Assembly (NCBI GenBank): GCA_946479335.1
Contig: CAMLFP010000061.1
Location: forward strand, 1 to 19,919
Length of the DNA: 19,919 nucleotides
DNA from: an uncultured Archangium sp.
Lineage (GTDB): Bacteria > Myxococcota > Myxococcia > Myxococcales > Myxococcaceae
Direction: 5' to 3'
Shown: one piece after another, positions 1-10,669 of the stretch
How the letters are laid out: each line of letters begins with the position of its first letter
How positions within the stretch are numbered: position 1 is the first letter of the stretch
Notes under the pieces: model-generated
Databases searched by the model: none
Told to the model about the DNA's origin: nothing
What the model saw: only the letters and a program-made list of their open reading frames with translations
Position numbers and translations under genes: made by a program

Positions 1-1
1 C

Positions 2-964
2 GATGTGGCGTTGGCGTGCACGCAGGCGGCGCTGACGCTGTGGTTGCTCGAGGCGTGTGCGCGCGAGGTGGCGCCGCGGGAGCTGGTGCTGTTCATGCTC
101 GTCACCGCCAGCCTCGCGACCGTGAAGGCCGCGGGCGCGCAGCAGGCGCTGGCGTCATGGGGGTTCGCGCTCTTCCTGCTGCGCACGCAGCGGCGCTCCG
201 TGGCGCTCGCCATCGCCGGGAGCGCCGTCGTGGTGGTGCCGTGGGTGCTCAACGGGCTCATCACCTCGGGCTACCCGCTGTATCCCGCGCCGATGCTGGG
301 GCTGCCCGTGTCGTGGCGTGTGCCGGAGGCCGTGGCGCAGGCGTACCTCAACGTGAGCGCCGCGCAGCACCACGCGCTGGTGATGTACGACCGCTCCGGT
401 GCGCTGCGCGCCGACTGGCCGGTGGTGTGGCTGACGCATCACTGGGTCGAGAACCGCGACTTCCTCATCCCCCTCGTGTTGTGGCTCGGCGGCGTCGCGG
501 CGGCGGTCGTGCGGCGCGAGCGCGCGGTGCTGAAGTTCGTGCTCCCGATGAGCGCGGCGCTGGCGCTGTGGTTCGTGATGAGCCCGGAGCTGCGGTTCGC
601 GCAGCTGACGCTGTGGGGCGCGGGCGCGGGGAGCCTCGCGTTGATGTGGCCGGTGACGTCGCCGGCGCGTGGGCTTGCGCTGGCGACGTTCGGCGCGCTG
701 CTCATCGCGTGGGCGTTCATCTTGTACCCGCTGCCGGAGCTCCGAGGGGCGCTGCCCGCGCCGCACGCGTGGCGATCGCGACCGTGGACGTTGCCCTCGG
801 GAGACGTGCTGCGCATCGGCGACGGCAACTTCGACTGCTACGCGCTGCCGTGCGTGCTGTGCCCGTACGAGAGCCTGCGGTTGCGTCAGCCGGGAAACCT
901 CGCCGCCGGCTTCGAGCGCGACCCCACCGACCAGGCATTCTTCGAGTGCGGTGGCGCCCGCTGA
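2..964 (+). CDS. Multi-pass membrane protein, C-terminal part (5' end outside window)
   Basis: The reading frame is open from the first bases of the window, so the true start lies upstream and only about the last 320 residues are seen. The protein has several hydrophobic segments separated by short arginine-rich loops. A loop carries the motif SGYPLYPAP, followed by a PVSWRVP stretch, and the protein ends in a soluble tail with three cysteines (DCYALPCVLCPY). The SGYPLYP-type motif resembles large bacterial membrane proteins of the LIC_10190 kind and glycosyltransferase-like polytopic proteins of cell-surface polysaccharide pathways; this is recalled similarity, not a proven assignment. No catalytic residue can be named from this fragment. 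The stop lies 54 bases before the dnaE start. I am sure it is a real gene, because it has strong codon bias and a coherent membrane topology, but its function is unknown. Confidence 0.8.
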   Translation, partial: DVALACTQAALTLWLLEACAREVAPRELVLFMLVTASLATVKAAGAQQALASWGFALFLLRTQRRSVALAIAGSAVVVVPWVLNGLITSGYPLYPAPMLGLPVSWRVPEAVAQAYLNVSAAQHHALVMYDRSGALRADWPVVWLTHHWVENRDFLIPLVLWLGGVAAAVVRRERAVLKFVLPMSAALALWFVMSPELRFAQLTLWGAGAGSLALMWPVTSPARGLALATFGALLIAWAFILYPLPELRGALPAPHAWRSRPWTLPSGDVLRIGDGNFDCYALPCVLCPYESLRLRQPGNLAAGFERDPTDQAFFECGGAR

Positions 965-1018
965 ACGCCACCCGAAAAGCGCGTTGATCGCGTCGTCGAA
1001 TCAGTGGTGAAAGACCGC

Positions 1019-4600
<3,582 letters not shown>

Positions 4601-4602
4601 AA

Positions 4603-5238
4603 ATGAAGCGGGCGTTCCTCGTCATCGTGCTGGCTGGCCTGGCCTTCGCCGAAGACGCGCAGACGAAGGCCGCGCGCGAAGAGCTGGAGCGCGAGCTCGC
4701 CGGGTTGACGACGCCCGCGCCGACGCGCGTGCGCATCGAATATGTCGAAGTCGCCGACGCGAACTACGACCTGTTGGAGGCCGAGTTCGAGTTGGACGGT
4801 CACCTGCTCAAGACGCCGGGCGCGAAGGAGCTGGTGGCCGCGGCGATGCCGCACGCGCTGGCGTGGGAGAGCAAGGTCGAGCCCGGCAAGCACCAGGTCA
4901 CCGTGCGCCTCAAGTACCGGAACACCGCGAACCCGGTGATGGTGCCGGAGGGCGGCCACGAGTGGGTGCTCAACGGCACGCGCACCTTCGAGCAGCAGGC
5001 GGGCCTCGGCGTGCGTGTGGTGGTGAAGACCGAGATTGATGCACGCGCCGCGCGCATGGAGCAGCGCCTGGTGCTGAGCCTCCCCGCGACGTCGGTGATG
5101 CTGGCCAAGCTCGATGACGGCTCCATCCCCGCGCCGCCGCCGCCTCCGAAGATCGAAGCCCCCGTCGACGCGGGCACACCGGTGGTAGACGCGGGAGTTC
5201 CCCCCGTGAAGTCGAAGAAGAAGAAGCTCAAACGATGA
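4603..5238 (+). CDS. Exported protein of unknown function
   Basis: The protein is about 211 residues and I do not recognise its family. The N-terminus is a clear Sec signal peptide (MKRAFLVIVLAGLAFA, probable cleavage before Glu-Asp). The mature part begins with a charged helical segment (residues about 20-35), then an apparently beta-rich middle region containing GKHQVTVRLKYRN and a GTRTF strand. It ends in a proline-rich stretch (six consecutive prolines), two VDAG motifs and a very basic KSKKKKLKR tail. ATG 4603 is taken as the start. GTG 4597, which overlaps the dnaE stop as GTGA, is an equally possible start two codons earlier. The stop overlaps the start of the next gene (ATGA), so the two are probably translationally coupled. 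The VDAG motifs in the tail match the linker of the downstream lipoprotein, hinting at a shared envelope location. Confidence 0.85.
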   Translation: MKRAFLVIVLAGLAFAEDAQTKAAREELERELAGLTTPAPTRVRIEYVEVADANYDLLEAEFELDGHLLKTPGAKELVAAAMPHALAWESKVEPGKHQVTVRLKYRNTANPVMVPEGGHEWVLNGTRTFEQQAGLGVRVVVKTEIDARAARMEQRLVLSLPATSVMLAKLDDGSIPAPPPPPKIEAPVDAGTPVVDAGVPPVKSKKKKLKR

Positions 5239-6314
5239 AGTCTCTGTGTGCTGTTCGCGGCCTCGCCGCGCTGTTGATGGTGTCTCTGGTGGCGTGTGTG
5301 CCGCCGGTCGTCGAGGTGGACGGCGGTCATGACGCGGGCATCGCCGATGCGGGCGTTGACGCAGGCGCGAACGAGGATGCTGGCGTCACGGACGCCGGTG
5401 ACCTCGACGCGGGCCTGCCCGACGCGGGCGACTCCGACGCGGGAGCGCCTGACGCTGGAACCGCGGACGCAGGCGACGTCGACGCGGGCGTCTCCGATGC
5501 CGGCGCGGCGGGTTGCCCGGTGCCGACGGGAGGCGCGCCGTTCACCCTCCGCGTGATGGCCGCCAACCTCACGAGCGGCAACCTGCAGTCGTACGACCCG
5601 GGCGAGGGCGGGCGCATCATGGCCGGCGCGCAGCCTGACATCGTGCTGCTGCAGGAGTTCAAGTACGGGAGCCAGAGCGACGACGACCTCTCGGCGTTCG
5701 TGCTCAGCACCTTCGGCCCCGACTTCGGCTGGTACCGCGGCACGGGCAGCATCCCCAACGGCATCATCAGCCGGTACCCGATCCTCGAGGCGGGCGAGTG
5801 GAATGGGTTGGCGCCCGATCGCGAGCTGACCTGGGCGAAGCTCGACGTGCCGGGCGGCGGGCTGCTGGCGATCTCGGTGCACCTGCTGACCTCGAACGCC
5901 AGCGATCGCAACGCCGACGCGCTCACCATCATGCAGCAGCTCGACGCGGGCACCTCGCCGTACGCGTACGTGGTCATCGGCGGCGACTTCAACACCAACA
6001 CCCGCAGCGAGTCGGTCTTCACCACGCTCTCGCCGCGCTTCAACGTGGCTGCGCCGTACCCGGTCGATCAACTGAACAACGGGAACACCTCCGCCGACCG
6101 CAACAGGCCGTACGACCACGTGCTGGCGTCGAACTGTCTCGCGGCGCGGCAGGTGCCCACGGTCATCGGGAGCAATCAGTTCGACGCCGGGCTGGTGGTC
6201 GACACGCGCGTGTACACGCCGATCACCGACCTCTCTCCCGCGTTCTCGACCGACTCCGCCGCGACCAACATGCAGCACATGGGCGTGGTGAAGGACTTCC
6301 TGATTCAACCGTGA
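5235..6314 (+). CDS. Endonuclease/exonuclease/phosphatase-fold lipoprotein with DAG-repeat linker
   Basis: The 359-residue product starts with a lipoprotein signal peptide ending in the lipobox LVAC (Cys21), so it should be anchored in the cell envelope. Residues about 33-93 form a low-complexity linker with twelve Asp-Ala-Gly units, a tether style common in myxobacterial surface proteins. From about residue 100 a DNase I-like (EEP superfamily) domain follows. It has RVMAANL with the N-terminal metal-site Asn, DIVLLQEF with the catalytic Glu, an ISRYPIL strand, ISVHLL, GGDFNTNT with the Asp/Asn pair, PYDHVLAS and a late QHMGVV that would supply the final His. The catalytic set looks complete. 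Substrate cannot be told from sequence: the fold includes DNases, sphingomyelinases and phosphoinositide phosphatases. The start overlaps the preceding stop as ATGA. A hairpin 7 bases past the stop may end the transcript. Confidence 0.9.
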   Translation: MKSLCAVRGLAALLMVSLVACVPPVVEVDGGHDAGIADAGVDAGANEDAGVTDAGDLDAGLPDAGDSDAGAPDAGTADAGDVDAGVSDAGAAGCPVPTGGAPFTLRVMAANLTSGNLQSYDPGEGGRIMAGAQPDIVLLQEFKYGSQSDDDLSAFVLSTFGPDFGWYRGTGSIPNGIISRYPILEAGEWNGLAPDRELTWAKLDVPGGGLLAISVHLLTSNASDRNADALTIMQQLDAGTSPYAYVVIGGDFNTNTRSESVFTTLSPRFNVAAPYPVDQLNNGNTSADRNRPYDHVLASNCLAARQVPTVIGSNQFDAGLVVDTRVYTPITDLSPAFSTDSAATNMQHMGVVKDFLIQP

Positions 6315-6321
6315 CGCGCGT

Positions 6322-6346
6322 TTGAGATCACAGATTGTGATTTCAA
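6322..6346 (+). terminator. Hairpin after the EEP lipoprotein gene, possible terminator
   Basis: TTGAGATCACA and TGTGATTTCAA form an 11-base stem around a three-base GAT loop. In plus-strand RNA the only non-Watson-Crick pair is a G-U, while in minus-strand RNA the same position is an A-C mismatch, which favours action on the plus strand. It starts 7 bases after the stop at 6314. There is no U-run after it, so termination would be weak. A palindromic protein-binding site is the alternative. Confidence 0.4.
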
Positions 6347-6524
6347 GTTGGGCGCACCGACCTGAAGCCGATGAGCCGCTGCGCGCCCGCGCGCGGGTCG
6401 GTCATCAGCTCTTCGAGCGCGAGGAACACGCTGCGAGTTCTCGGCTCAGCATCACGCGCTGTCCTCGCAACACGAAGATGTTCTTCGTGAGCGTCTCAAG
6501 GTCCGTCTGGTGCTTCGTCCCCAT
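6343..6524 (-). pseudogene. Relic of an ORF6N-domain protein gene (internally deleted, frameshifted)
   Basis: On the minus strand, ATG 6524 opens a 39-codon frame that reads NIFVLRGQRVMLSRELAA at residues 15-32. This matches the start of the ORF6N domain (consensus roughly IxxIRGxxVxLDxDLAxLYG) found in phage and KilA-N-related DNA-associated proteins. The frame then hits a stop at 6405-6407. In another minus frame, the stretch from about 6430 down to the stop at 6343 reads VFLALEELMTDPRAG and then QRLIGFR. This resembles the typical C-terminus of bacterial ORF6N proteins (FxALxELMxPP...RIGF). So both ends of the gene are present and the middle, normally 100-200 residues including the LNQAVKRN and FPxDFMFQL parts, is missing with loss of frame. 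A GGGGAG ribosome-binding site lies 7 bases before the ATG. The 5' end overlaps the 3' end of comEC. Homology is recalled, not searched. Confidence 0.65.
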
Positions 6525-8910
6525 GTCCCTGCTCCCCGCCCGGTGAGTGGGGTGCTGCGCTCCGTCGCGCCTGAGCTGGCGCGGCGAAGAAGGTCTCGAC
6601 GGTCACGTCGCGCCCGTCGCTGGTGAAGGTGATGGCGCCGTCGAGGTCGGTGCGGTGGCACTCGGCGCCCGCGGCCTCCCAGCGGCGCACCACGTCTTCG
6701 CGGGGGAAGTCGAAGCGGCTGTTGCGGCCCACGCAGAAGACGACGTGCTTCGGCCGGGTGCGCGCGACGAACTCCGGGGTGGAGCTGGTGTCGCTCCCGT
6801 GATGCGGCGCCTTCATCACCGTCACCGGTCCGACGTCGAGCCTCGCTTCGGTCTCCGCCTCGATGTCGCCGGTGAGCAGGAAGCGGACGTCGCCGTGCTG
6901 AAGGAGCAGCACCAACGACGCGTCGTTCTCCTCGCGGTAGCCGGTCGCGCACGGCGACCTCACGGAGAACACGGCGTCACCGAGCGCGAAGTCGGGCGCG
7001 CCGGCGCAGCGCTCTTCGACCAGCGCGTCTCCCGCAGCGGCCAGCACCTCGTCGATCAATTCGCCCTCTTCCGTGCCGTCGTGGAGCCACAGCCGCCTGG
7101 TGGGCACCTCGTCCAACACCGAGACCAGCCCCAACGCGTGGTCGGGGTGCGCGTGCGTCAACACCGTCAGGTCGAGCGCGTCGATGCGCTGTTGCCGGAG
7201 GAAGGGCAGCACCACGCGCCGCCCGGGGTCGCTCCCGTTCGGCACGCCGCCCGCGTCGATGAGCGCGTGATGGCCCGCTGAGGAAACGACGATGGCGTCA
7301 CCGTGCCCGACGGAGAGGAAGGTGACGGTGAGCCCGGCCTCGCGCGGGCCGAGGAGATGAAGGCAGAGCGCGGCGGGCGCGATCACCGCGAGCCACCTCC
7401 ACCGACCGCGCGCCAGCACCAGCAATGCGAGCCCGAGCCACCACGCGAGCATCAGCCACGCGCTCGGCGCGGAGAGCGAGCCCGTCGCGCCCGGCATCGC
7501 GGCGAACACCTCCGCGACGAAGATGAAGGCGCGCGCGAGCTGCACCCCGAGCCAGAGCACCGGCGTCGCCAGCGGGCTCCACACCACGTGCAGCGCCGCG
7601 CCCGACGCGGAGACCAGCGTGAGCAGCCCCGAGAGCGGCAGCGTCACCACGTTCGACAGCAGGCCCGCGAGGCTGACGCGCTGAAAGGCCAGCGCCATCA
7701 GCGGCCCCGACGCGAGCGTCACCGCGAGGCTGGCGGTGAAGGTCTGCAGCGCGGCCTCTCGCCAGCGCGCCAACCGCAAGCGCCACCCTGTCTGCGTCGC
7801 GGGCGAGGGCGGCGCGATGGGCAGCGCCTCTCGCAGCAGCGGCGCGAGCAACACCAACGCCAACACCGCGATGAACGAGAGCTGCACCGAGAGCTCGAAG
7901 AGCGACGACGGGTCGAGCGCCAGCATCACCAGCGCGGCGAGCGCGATGGCGTTGAGCGGGTCGCTGCGGCGGCGCGAGAGGTGCGCGCACAACAACAGCG
8001 AGCACATCAACCCCGAGCGCACCGCGGGCGACTGCAACCCGGTGAACACCACGTACCCCCAGATGAGCGGCAGCGAGAGCGGCGCGGCGAGCGCACGCGG
8101 GTCGACGCGGCGCAGCCACAGCTTGCGCGTCAGCAGCCAGCGCAGCAGCGCGAACAAGGTGAACGCCAGCACCGCGACATGAAGCCCGCTGACCGACAGC
8201 ACGTGCGCGAGCCCGCTGCGCGAGAAGGTGTCCTCCATCGCATCGCCCAGCTCGGCGCGTTCTCCGGCTGCCAGCGTCAGCAGCAGCGCGGTCGCCGCGT
8301 CGTCGTCACTCAACCCGCGCACCGTCTCGATGAGCGACCGGTGCGACTCCGCCAGCCAACGCCGCCACGCGGGCGCCGCGGAGAGCGTCACCACGCGCGC
8401 CGGCGCCACGCTCCCGGTGACCAGCTGCCCGCGCCGCCACGCCCACGCGGAGCGGCTCCACTCACCGGGGTTCGCGGCCGGCTGCACCCAGTGGAACTTC
8501 GTCATCGCGCGGAAGCGCTGGCCTTCGAGGAGCGGACTGCCGCTGATGGAGAGGCTGGCGCGGAAGCGCGTGGGAACATCGTCGACGCGGGTGACGTTGA
8601 CCGCGAGACCATGCGGCGTGACGCGCTCCACTTCTGCTTCGAAGACGACCGGCACGCCGACGCGCGGCGGTGCGACGTCGACGTGCAGCTCCGCGAGCCA
8701 CGCGCCGAGACAGAGCGCGCCCGCGAGCCCCAGCAGCACGCCGCCGACGCGCGCGCCACGCCACGCCGACATCGCGACGAAGCCCACGGCGGCCGAGAAC
8801 CAAAGCCACCACGGCAGGGCGACCAGCGGGCCGAGCGCCACGCCGAGCACCGCCGCCACCACCGGAAACACCGCCGGGCGATTGCCCAGCGCCCACCAGC
8901 TCCACCCCAT
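6496..8910 (-). CDS. comEC: ComEC/Rec2 DNA internalisation channel
   Basis: ComEC forms the inner-membrane channel that carries single-stranded DNA into the cell during natural transformation. The 804-residue product has the full family architecture. Two or three N-terminal membrane helices and a periplasmic OB-like region (DUF4131, about residues 1-200) come first. The central polytopic Competence domain (about 220-500) follows, with the family motif HVLSVSGLHVAV. The C-terminal metallo-beta-lactamase domain has THAHPDH (metal ligands from His586) and a later APHHGSD (His703-His704). The lactamase metal site looks intact, consistent with a nuclease role in strand degradation. The final 35 residues or so after VTVETFF are Ala/Pro/Gly-rich and unlike the domain; this tail overlaps the ORF6N relic. 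ATG 8910 is used; ribosome-binding signal is poor. It diverges from the cdnL-like gene. Confidence 0.96.
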   Translation of the reverse strand: MGWSWWALGNRPAVFPVVAAVLGVALGPLVALPWWLWFSAAVGFVAMSAWRGARVGGVLLGLAGALCLGAWLAELHVDVAPPRVGVPVVFEAEVERVTPHGLAVNVTRVDDVPTRFRASLSISGSPLLEGQRFRAMTKFHWVQPAANPGEWSRSAWAWRRGQLVTGSVAPARVVTLSAAPAWRRWLAESHRSLIETVRGLSDDDAATALLLTLAAGERAELGDAMEDTFSRSGLAHVLSVSGLHVAVLAFTLFALLRWLLTRKLWLRRVDPRALAAPLSLPLIWGYVVFTGLQSPAVRSGLMCSLLLCAHLSRRRSDPLNAIALAALVMLALDPSSLFELSVQLSFIAVLALVLLAPLLREALPIAPPSPATQTGWRLRLARWREAALQTFTASLAVTLASGPLMALAFQRVSLAGLLSNVVTLPLSGLLTLVSASGAALHVVWSPLATPVLWLGVQLARAFIFVAEVFAAMPGATGSLSAPSAWLMLAWWLGLALLVLARGRWRWLAVIAPAALCLHLLGPREAGLTVTFLSVGHGDAIVVSSAGHHALIDAGGVPNGSDPGRRVVLPFLRQQRIDALDLTVLTHAHPDHALGLVSVLDEVPTRRLWLHDGTEEGELIDEVLAAAGDALVEERCAGAPDFALGDAVFSVRSPCATGYREENDASLVLLLQHGDVRFLLTGDIEAETEARLDVGPVTVMKAPHHGSDTSSTPEFVARTRPKHVVFCVGRNSRFDFPREDVVRRWEAAGAECHRTDLDGAITFTSDGRDVTVETFFAAPAQARRSAAPHSPGGEQGHGDEAPDGP

Positions 8911-8965
8911 GACCGACCCGCCTTCCCCAACCGTCCGGCTCAGGACGCTACGGCAGGGTGGGATG

Positions 8966-8994
8966 TTGTAGTCAAGGGAAAGATGTGGTATTTA
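8966..8994 (+). promoter_or_regulatory. Probable sigma-70-type promoter of the cdnL-like gene
   Basis: TTGTAG (8966-8971) and TATTTA (8989-8994) are separated by exactly 17 bases. Transcription would begin near 9000, giving a leader of about 20 bases to ATG 9021 or 60 bases to TTG 9060. The AT-rich patch stands out in the surrounding GC-rich DNA. On the opposite strand the same bases read TTGACT (8976-8971), a possible -35 for comEC, but no convincing -10 follows it there. Confidence 0.55.
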
Positions 8995-9020
8995 CGTTGA
9001 CTTCGCACGGCAGGTACTGC

Positions 9021-9635
9021 ATGCCGAGCGGCTTCTCAAACGCAGTACGAGGTGAAAATTTGTTCAAGCCAGGCGACAAAGCGGTCTACCCGGGGCACGG
9101 AGTCGGCGAAGTGGTGGGCATCGAGCACACGGAGGTCGCCGGTCAGCGGCAGAGCTTCTACGTGCTGAAGATGCTCGAGAAGAACGGTGGCCGCTTCCTG
9201 ATCCCCATCAACAAGATCGGTCAGGTCGGCCTGCGCGAGATCATCTCCGAAGACGATGTGCGGCAGGTGTACGCCATCCTCAAGGAGAAGGACATTTCGG
9301 TCGACTCCACGACGTGGAACCGCCGGTACCGCGAGTACATGGAGAAGATCAAAACCGGCTCCGTGTTCGAGATCGCCGAAGTGCTGCGCGACCTGTACCT
9401 GCTCAAGGGCGACAAGGACCTCTCGTTCGGTGAGCGCAAGATGCTCGACACCGCGCGCTCGCTGCTCATCAAGGAGCTCGCCTTCGCCAAGGGCGTCACC
9501 GAGCTCGACATCGAGGCCGACCTGAAGAAGATCTTCAACATCCCGGAGAACCCTCCGAAGATGAGCGAGATCACCGAGAAGCCGAAGAAGAAGAAGGAAG
9601 AGCCGAAGCCGGCCGTCGCTGACGTCGAAGAGTAA
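9021..9635 (+). CDS. cdnL: CdnL/CarD-type RNA polymerase-binding transcription factor
   Basis: CdnL/CarD proteins bind the RNA polymerase beta subunit and stabilise open promoter complexes; in M. xanthus CdnL is essential and acts at rRNA promoters. The N-terminal Tudor-like RNAP-interaction domain begins at FKPGDKAVYPGHGVGEV and includes AGQRQSFYV and IPINKIGQVGLR. A helical DNA-binding domain follows with DSTTWNRRYREYMEKI, SVFEIAEVLRDLY and LSFGERKMLDTARSLL, as in CdnL. The C-terminus carries about 30 extra residues rich in Lys, Pro and Glu (EKPKKKKEEPKP) compared with the roughly 164-residue M. xanthus protein. No AT-hook repeats are present, so this is CdnL rather than full-length CarD. 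The start is uncertain: ATG 9021 gives 204 residues, while TTG 9060 has a better Shine-Dalgarno (GAGGTG, five-base spacer) and fits the CdnL N-terminus better. Confidence 0.94.
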   Translation: MPSGFSNAVRGENLFKPGDKAVYPGHGVGEVVGIEHTEVAGQRQSFYVLKMLEKNGGRFLIPINKIGQVGLREIISEDDVRQVYAILKEKDISVDSTTWNRRYREYMEKIKTGSVFEIAEVLRDLYLLKGDKDLSFGERKMLDTARSLLIKELAFAKGVTELDIEADLKKIFNIPENPPKMSEITEKPKKKKEEPKPAVADVEE

Positions 9636-9647
9636 GAGCGGCGCGCC

Positions 9648-10265
9648 GTGAGCGAGTCAGAGCGCGACGACTTCATCGCGAAGCTCGAGGCCGACGTTCA
9701 GAAGAAGCCCCGCGCGGGGCTGTTGCCGCCAGTCGCCGTCGTCGCCCTCGTGGCGTCGGTGGGGCTGGCGGCTTCGTATTTCGAAGACGCGGCGTACTTC
9801 TTCTCGAGCCGCGAGCCCATCGAGCTCGGCGCCGAGGGCAGCTACCACTTCGAGCGCGCGGTGACGAATCGCTACGCGCAGATACACGGTGTGCCCACGG
9901 TGCGCGGCTGGTACGTCGAAGAGGCCGCCGGCGCGTTCGTCATCGTCGGCGTCAGCGACACGCCGATCGCGGTGCGGCGCGCGACCTTCGAAGACGAGAA
10001 CAAGCGCCTGGGCGATGGGAAGCGCCCGCAGCCGCGGCAGAACCCGTTCTTCGCGCGCGGCCGGTTGCTCTCGCGCGCCGACGCCTCGAAGTACGAAGAG
10101 GCGCTGCGCGAGTACGACGCGTGGAGCGGCGGGCACACGCAGTGGCTCTTGCTCGCGGAGTCGCCGCCGGGGAAGGACTTCTCGAGCGCGGCGATGTTCG
10201 GCGGCGCGCTGGCGTTCGCGTTGCTCAACCTGTGGTTGCTCAAGCGCGGGCTGACGCGCCGCTGA
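9648..10265 (+). CDS. Small membrane protein of unknown function with two predicted helices
   Basis: The 205-residue product has a charged cytoplasmic N-terminus (MSESERDDF...), a hydrophobic segment at about residues 25-45 (LLPPVAVVALVASVGLAA), a soluble middle of about 130 residues, and a second hydrophobic segment near 180-198 followed by a basic tail (LKRGLTRR). The middle looks like an extracytoplasmic domain, with short strands around GAFVIVGVSDTPIAVRR and a lysine/arginine-rich loop (ENKRLGDGKRPQPRQNPF). I do not recognise a family and see no catalytic motif. It starts with GTG 12 bases after the cdnL stop, so it is probably cotranscribed with it. Its stop is one base from the stop of the convergent repeat-protein gene. 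Weak ribosome-binding signal. Confidence 0.8.
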   Translation: MSESERDDFIAKLEADVQKKPRAGLLPPVAVVALVASVGLAASYFEDAAYFFSSREPIELGAEGSYHFERAVTNRYAQIHGVPTVRGWYVEEAAGAFVIVGVSDTPIAVRRATFEDENKRLGDGKRPQPRQNPFFARGRLLSRADASKYEEALREYDAWSGGHTQWLLLAESPPGKDFSSAAMFGGALAFALLNLWLLKRGLTRR

Positions 10266-10266
10266 G

Positions 10267-10656
10267 TCACGGGCAGTACGCGTCGTTCTTGCGCACGATG
10301 GCGGTGCAGGCCTTCGAGCTGCAGTACGCGTCGTTGTCGCGCACGTACGCCTTGCAGTCGTCGCTGGCGCAGTACGCGTCGTTCTTGCGCACGATGGCCT
10401 TGCAGTCGTTCGACTTGCAGTACGCGTCGTTGCCGCGCAGCACCGCCTTGCAGTCGTCGGTGTCGCAGTACGCGTCGTTCTTGCGCAGCAACGCCTTGCA
10501 GTCGCCGGAGTCGCAGTACGCGTCGTTGTTCCGCAGCAGCGCCTTGCAGTCACCGCCGCTCCAGGCGCGGTAGCCGAAGCGTTGGAGGTGGCCCTCCCCG
10601 GCGAAGAGCAGCGTGGGCCGCACGGCGGCCAGCAGCGCGAAACGGGCGCGAGTCAT
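10267..10656 (-). CDS. Cysteine-rich tandem-repeat protein, probably exported
   Basis: The 129-residue product consists of a hydrophobic N-terminus (MTRARFALLAAV, then LLFAG) that could be a weak signal peptide, a short linker, and six consecutive 16-residue repeats from residue 36 to the end. The repeat is roughly x-D-C-K-A-(L/I/V)-(L/V)-R-x-N-D-A-Y-C-x-x. It gives twelve cysteines spaced C-x10-C-x4-C from Cys37 to Cys128. The sixth unit is slightly divergent (KACTA for DDCKA). Even cysteine number and regular spacing suggest one disulfide per unit or a metal-binding solenoid; this is inference. The hydrophobic segment is interrupted by Arg-Pro (residues 13-14), which is unusual for a signal peptide. 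No strong ribosome-binding site precedes ATG 10656. I know of no assigned function. The opposite strand is also open but its translation is less coherent. Confidence 0.7.
   Translation of the reverse strand: MTRARFALLAAVRPTLLFAGEGHLQRFGYRAWSGGDCKALLRNNDAYCDSGDCKALLRKNDAYCDTDDCKAVLRGNDAYCKSNDCKAIVRKNDAYCASDDCKAYVRDNDAYCSSKACTAIVRKNDAYCP
10273..10560. repeat. Six tandem 48-bp repeats
   Basis: The core GCAGTACGCGTCGTT recurs at 10273, 10321, 10369, 10417, 10465 and (with a C for the last-but-few bases varying after it) 10513, an exact 48-bp period. Variable positions between copies mostly change one residue in the encoded 16-residue protein unit, so this is a coding minisatellite and not a regulatory or CRISPR array. 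Confidence 0.95.
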
Positions 10657-10669
10657 GGCGGGAGCATGC

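Noticed and set aside
6327..6341. CRP-type operator (TGTGA/TCACA half-sites)
   Set aside because: The half-sites are in the reverse order (ATCACA then TGTGAT) with a three-base gap, so they do not match the TGTGA-N6-TCACA spacing, and the site lies downstream of a gene.
6322..6546. Plus-strand 74-codon frame after the EEP lipoprotein gene
   Set aside because: It has no recognisable content and its opposite strand carries the ORF6N relic and the comEC 3' end, which explain the region better.
7303..9000. Plus-strand 565-codon frame opposite comEC
   Set aside because: Its translation is almost all Arg, Gln, Glu, Pro and His, without domains, and it is antisense to an intact comEC.
8958..9020. 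Longer cdnL start at GTG 8958
   Set aside because: It would place the start codon upstream of the probable -35/-10 promoter, and the added residues do not resemble CdnL.
10273..10560. CRISPR array
   Set aside because: The repeats are contiguous 48-bp units without unique spacers and lie in frame in a coding sequence.
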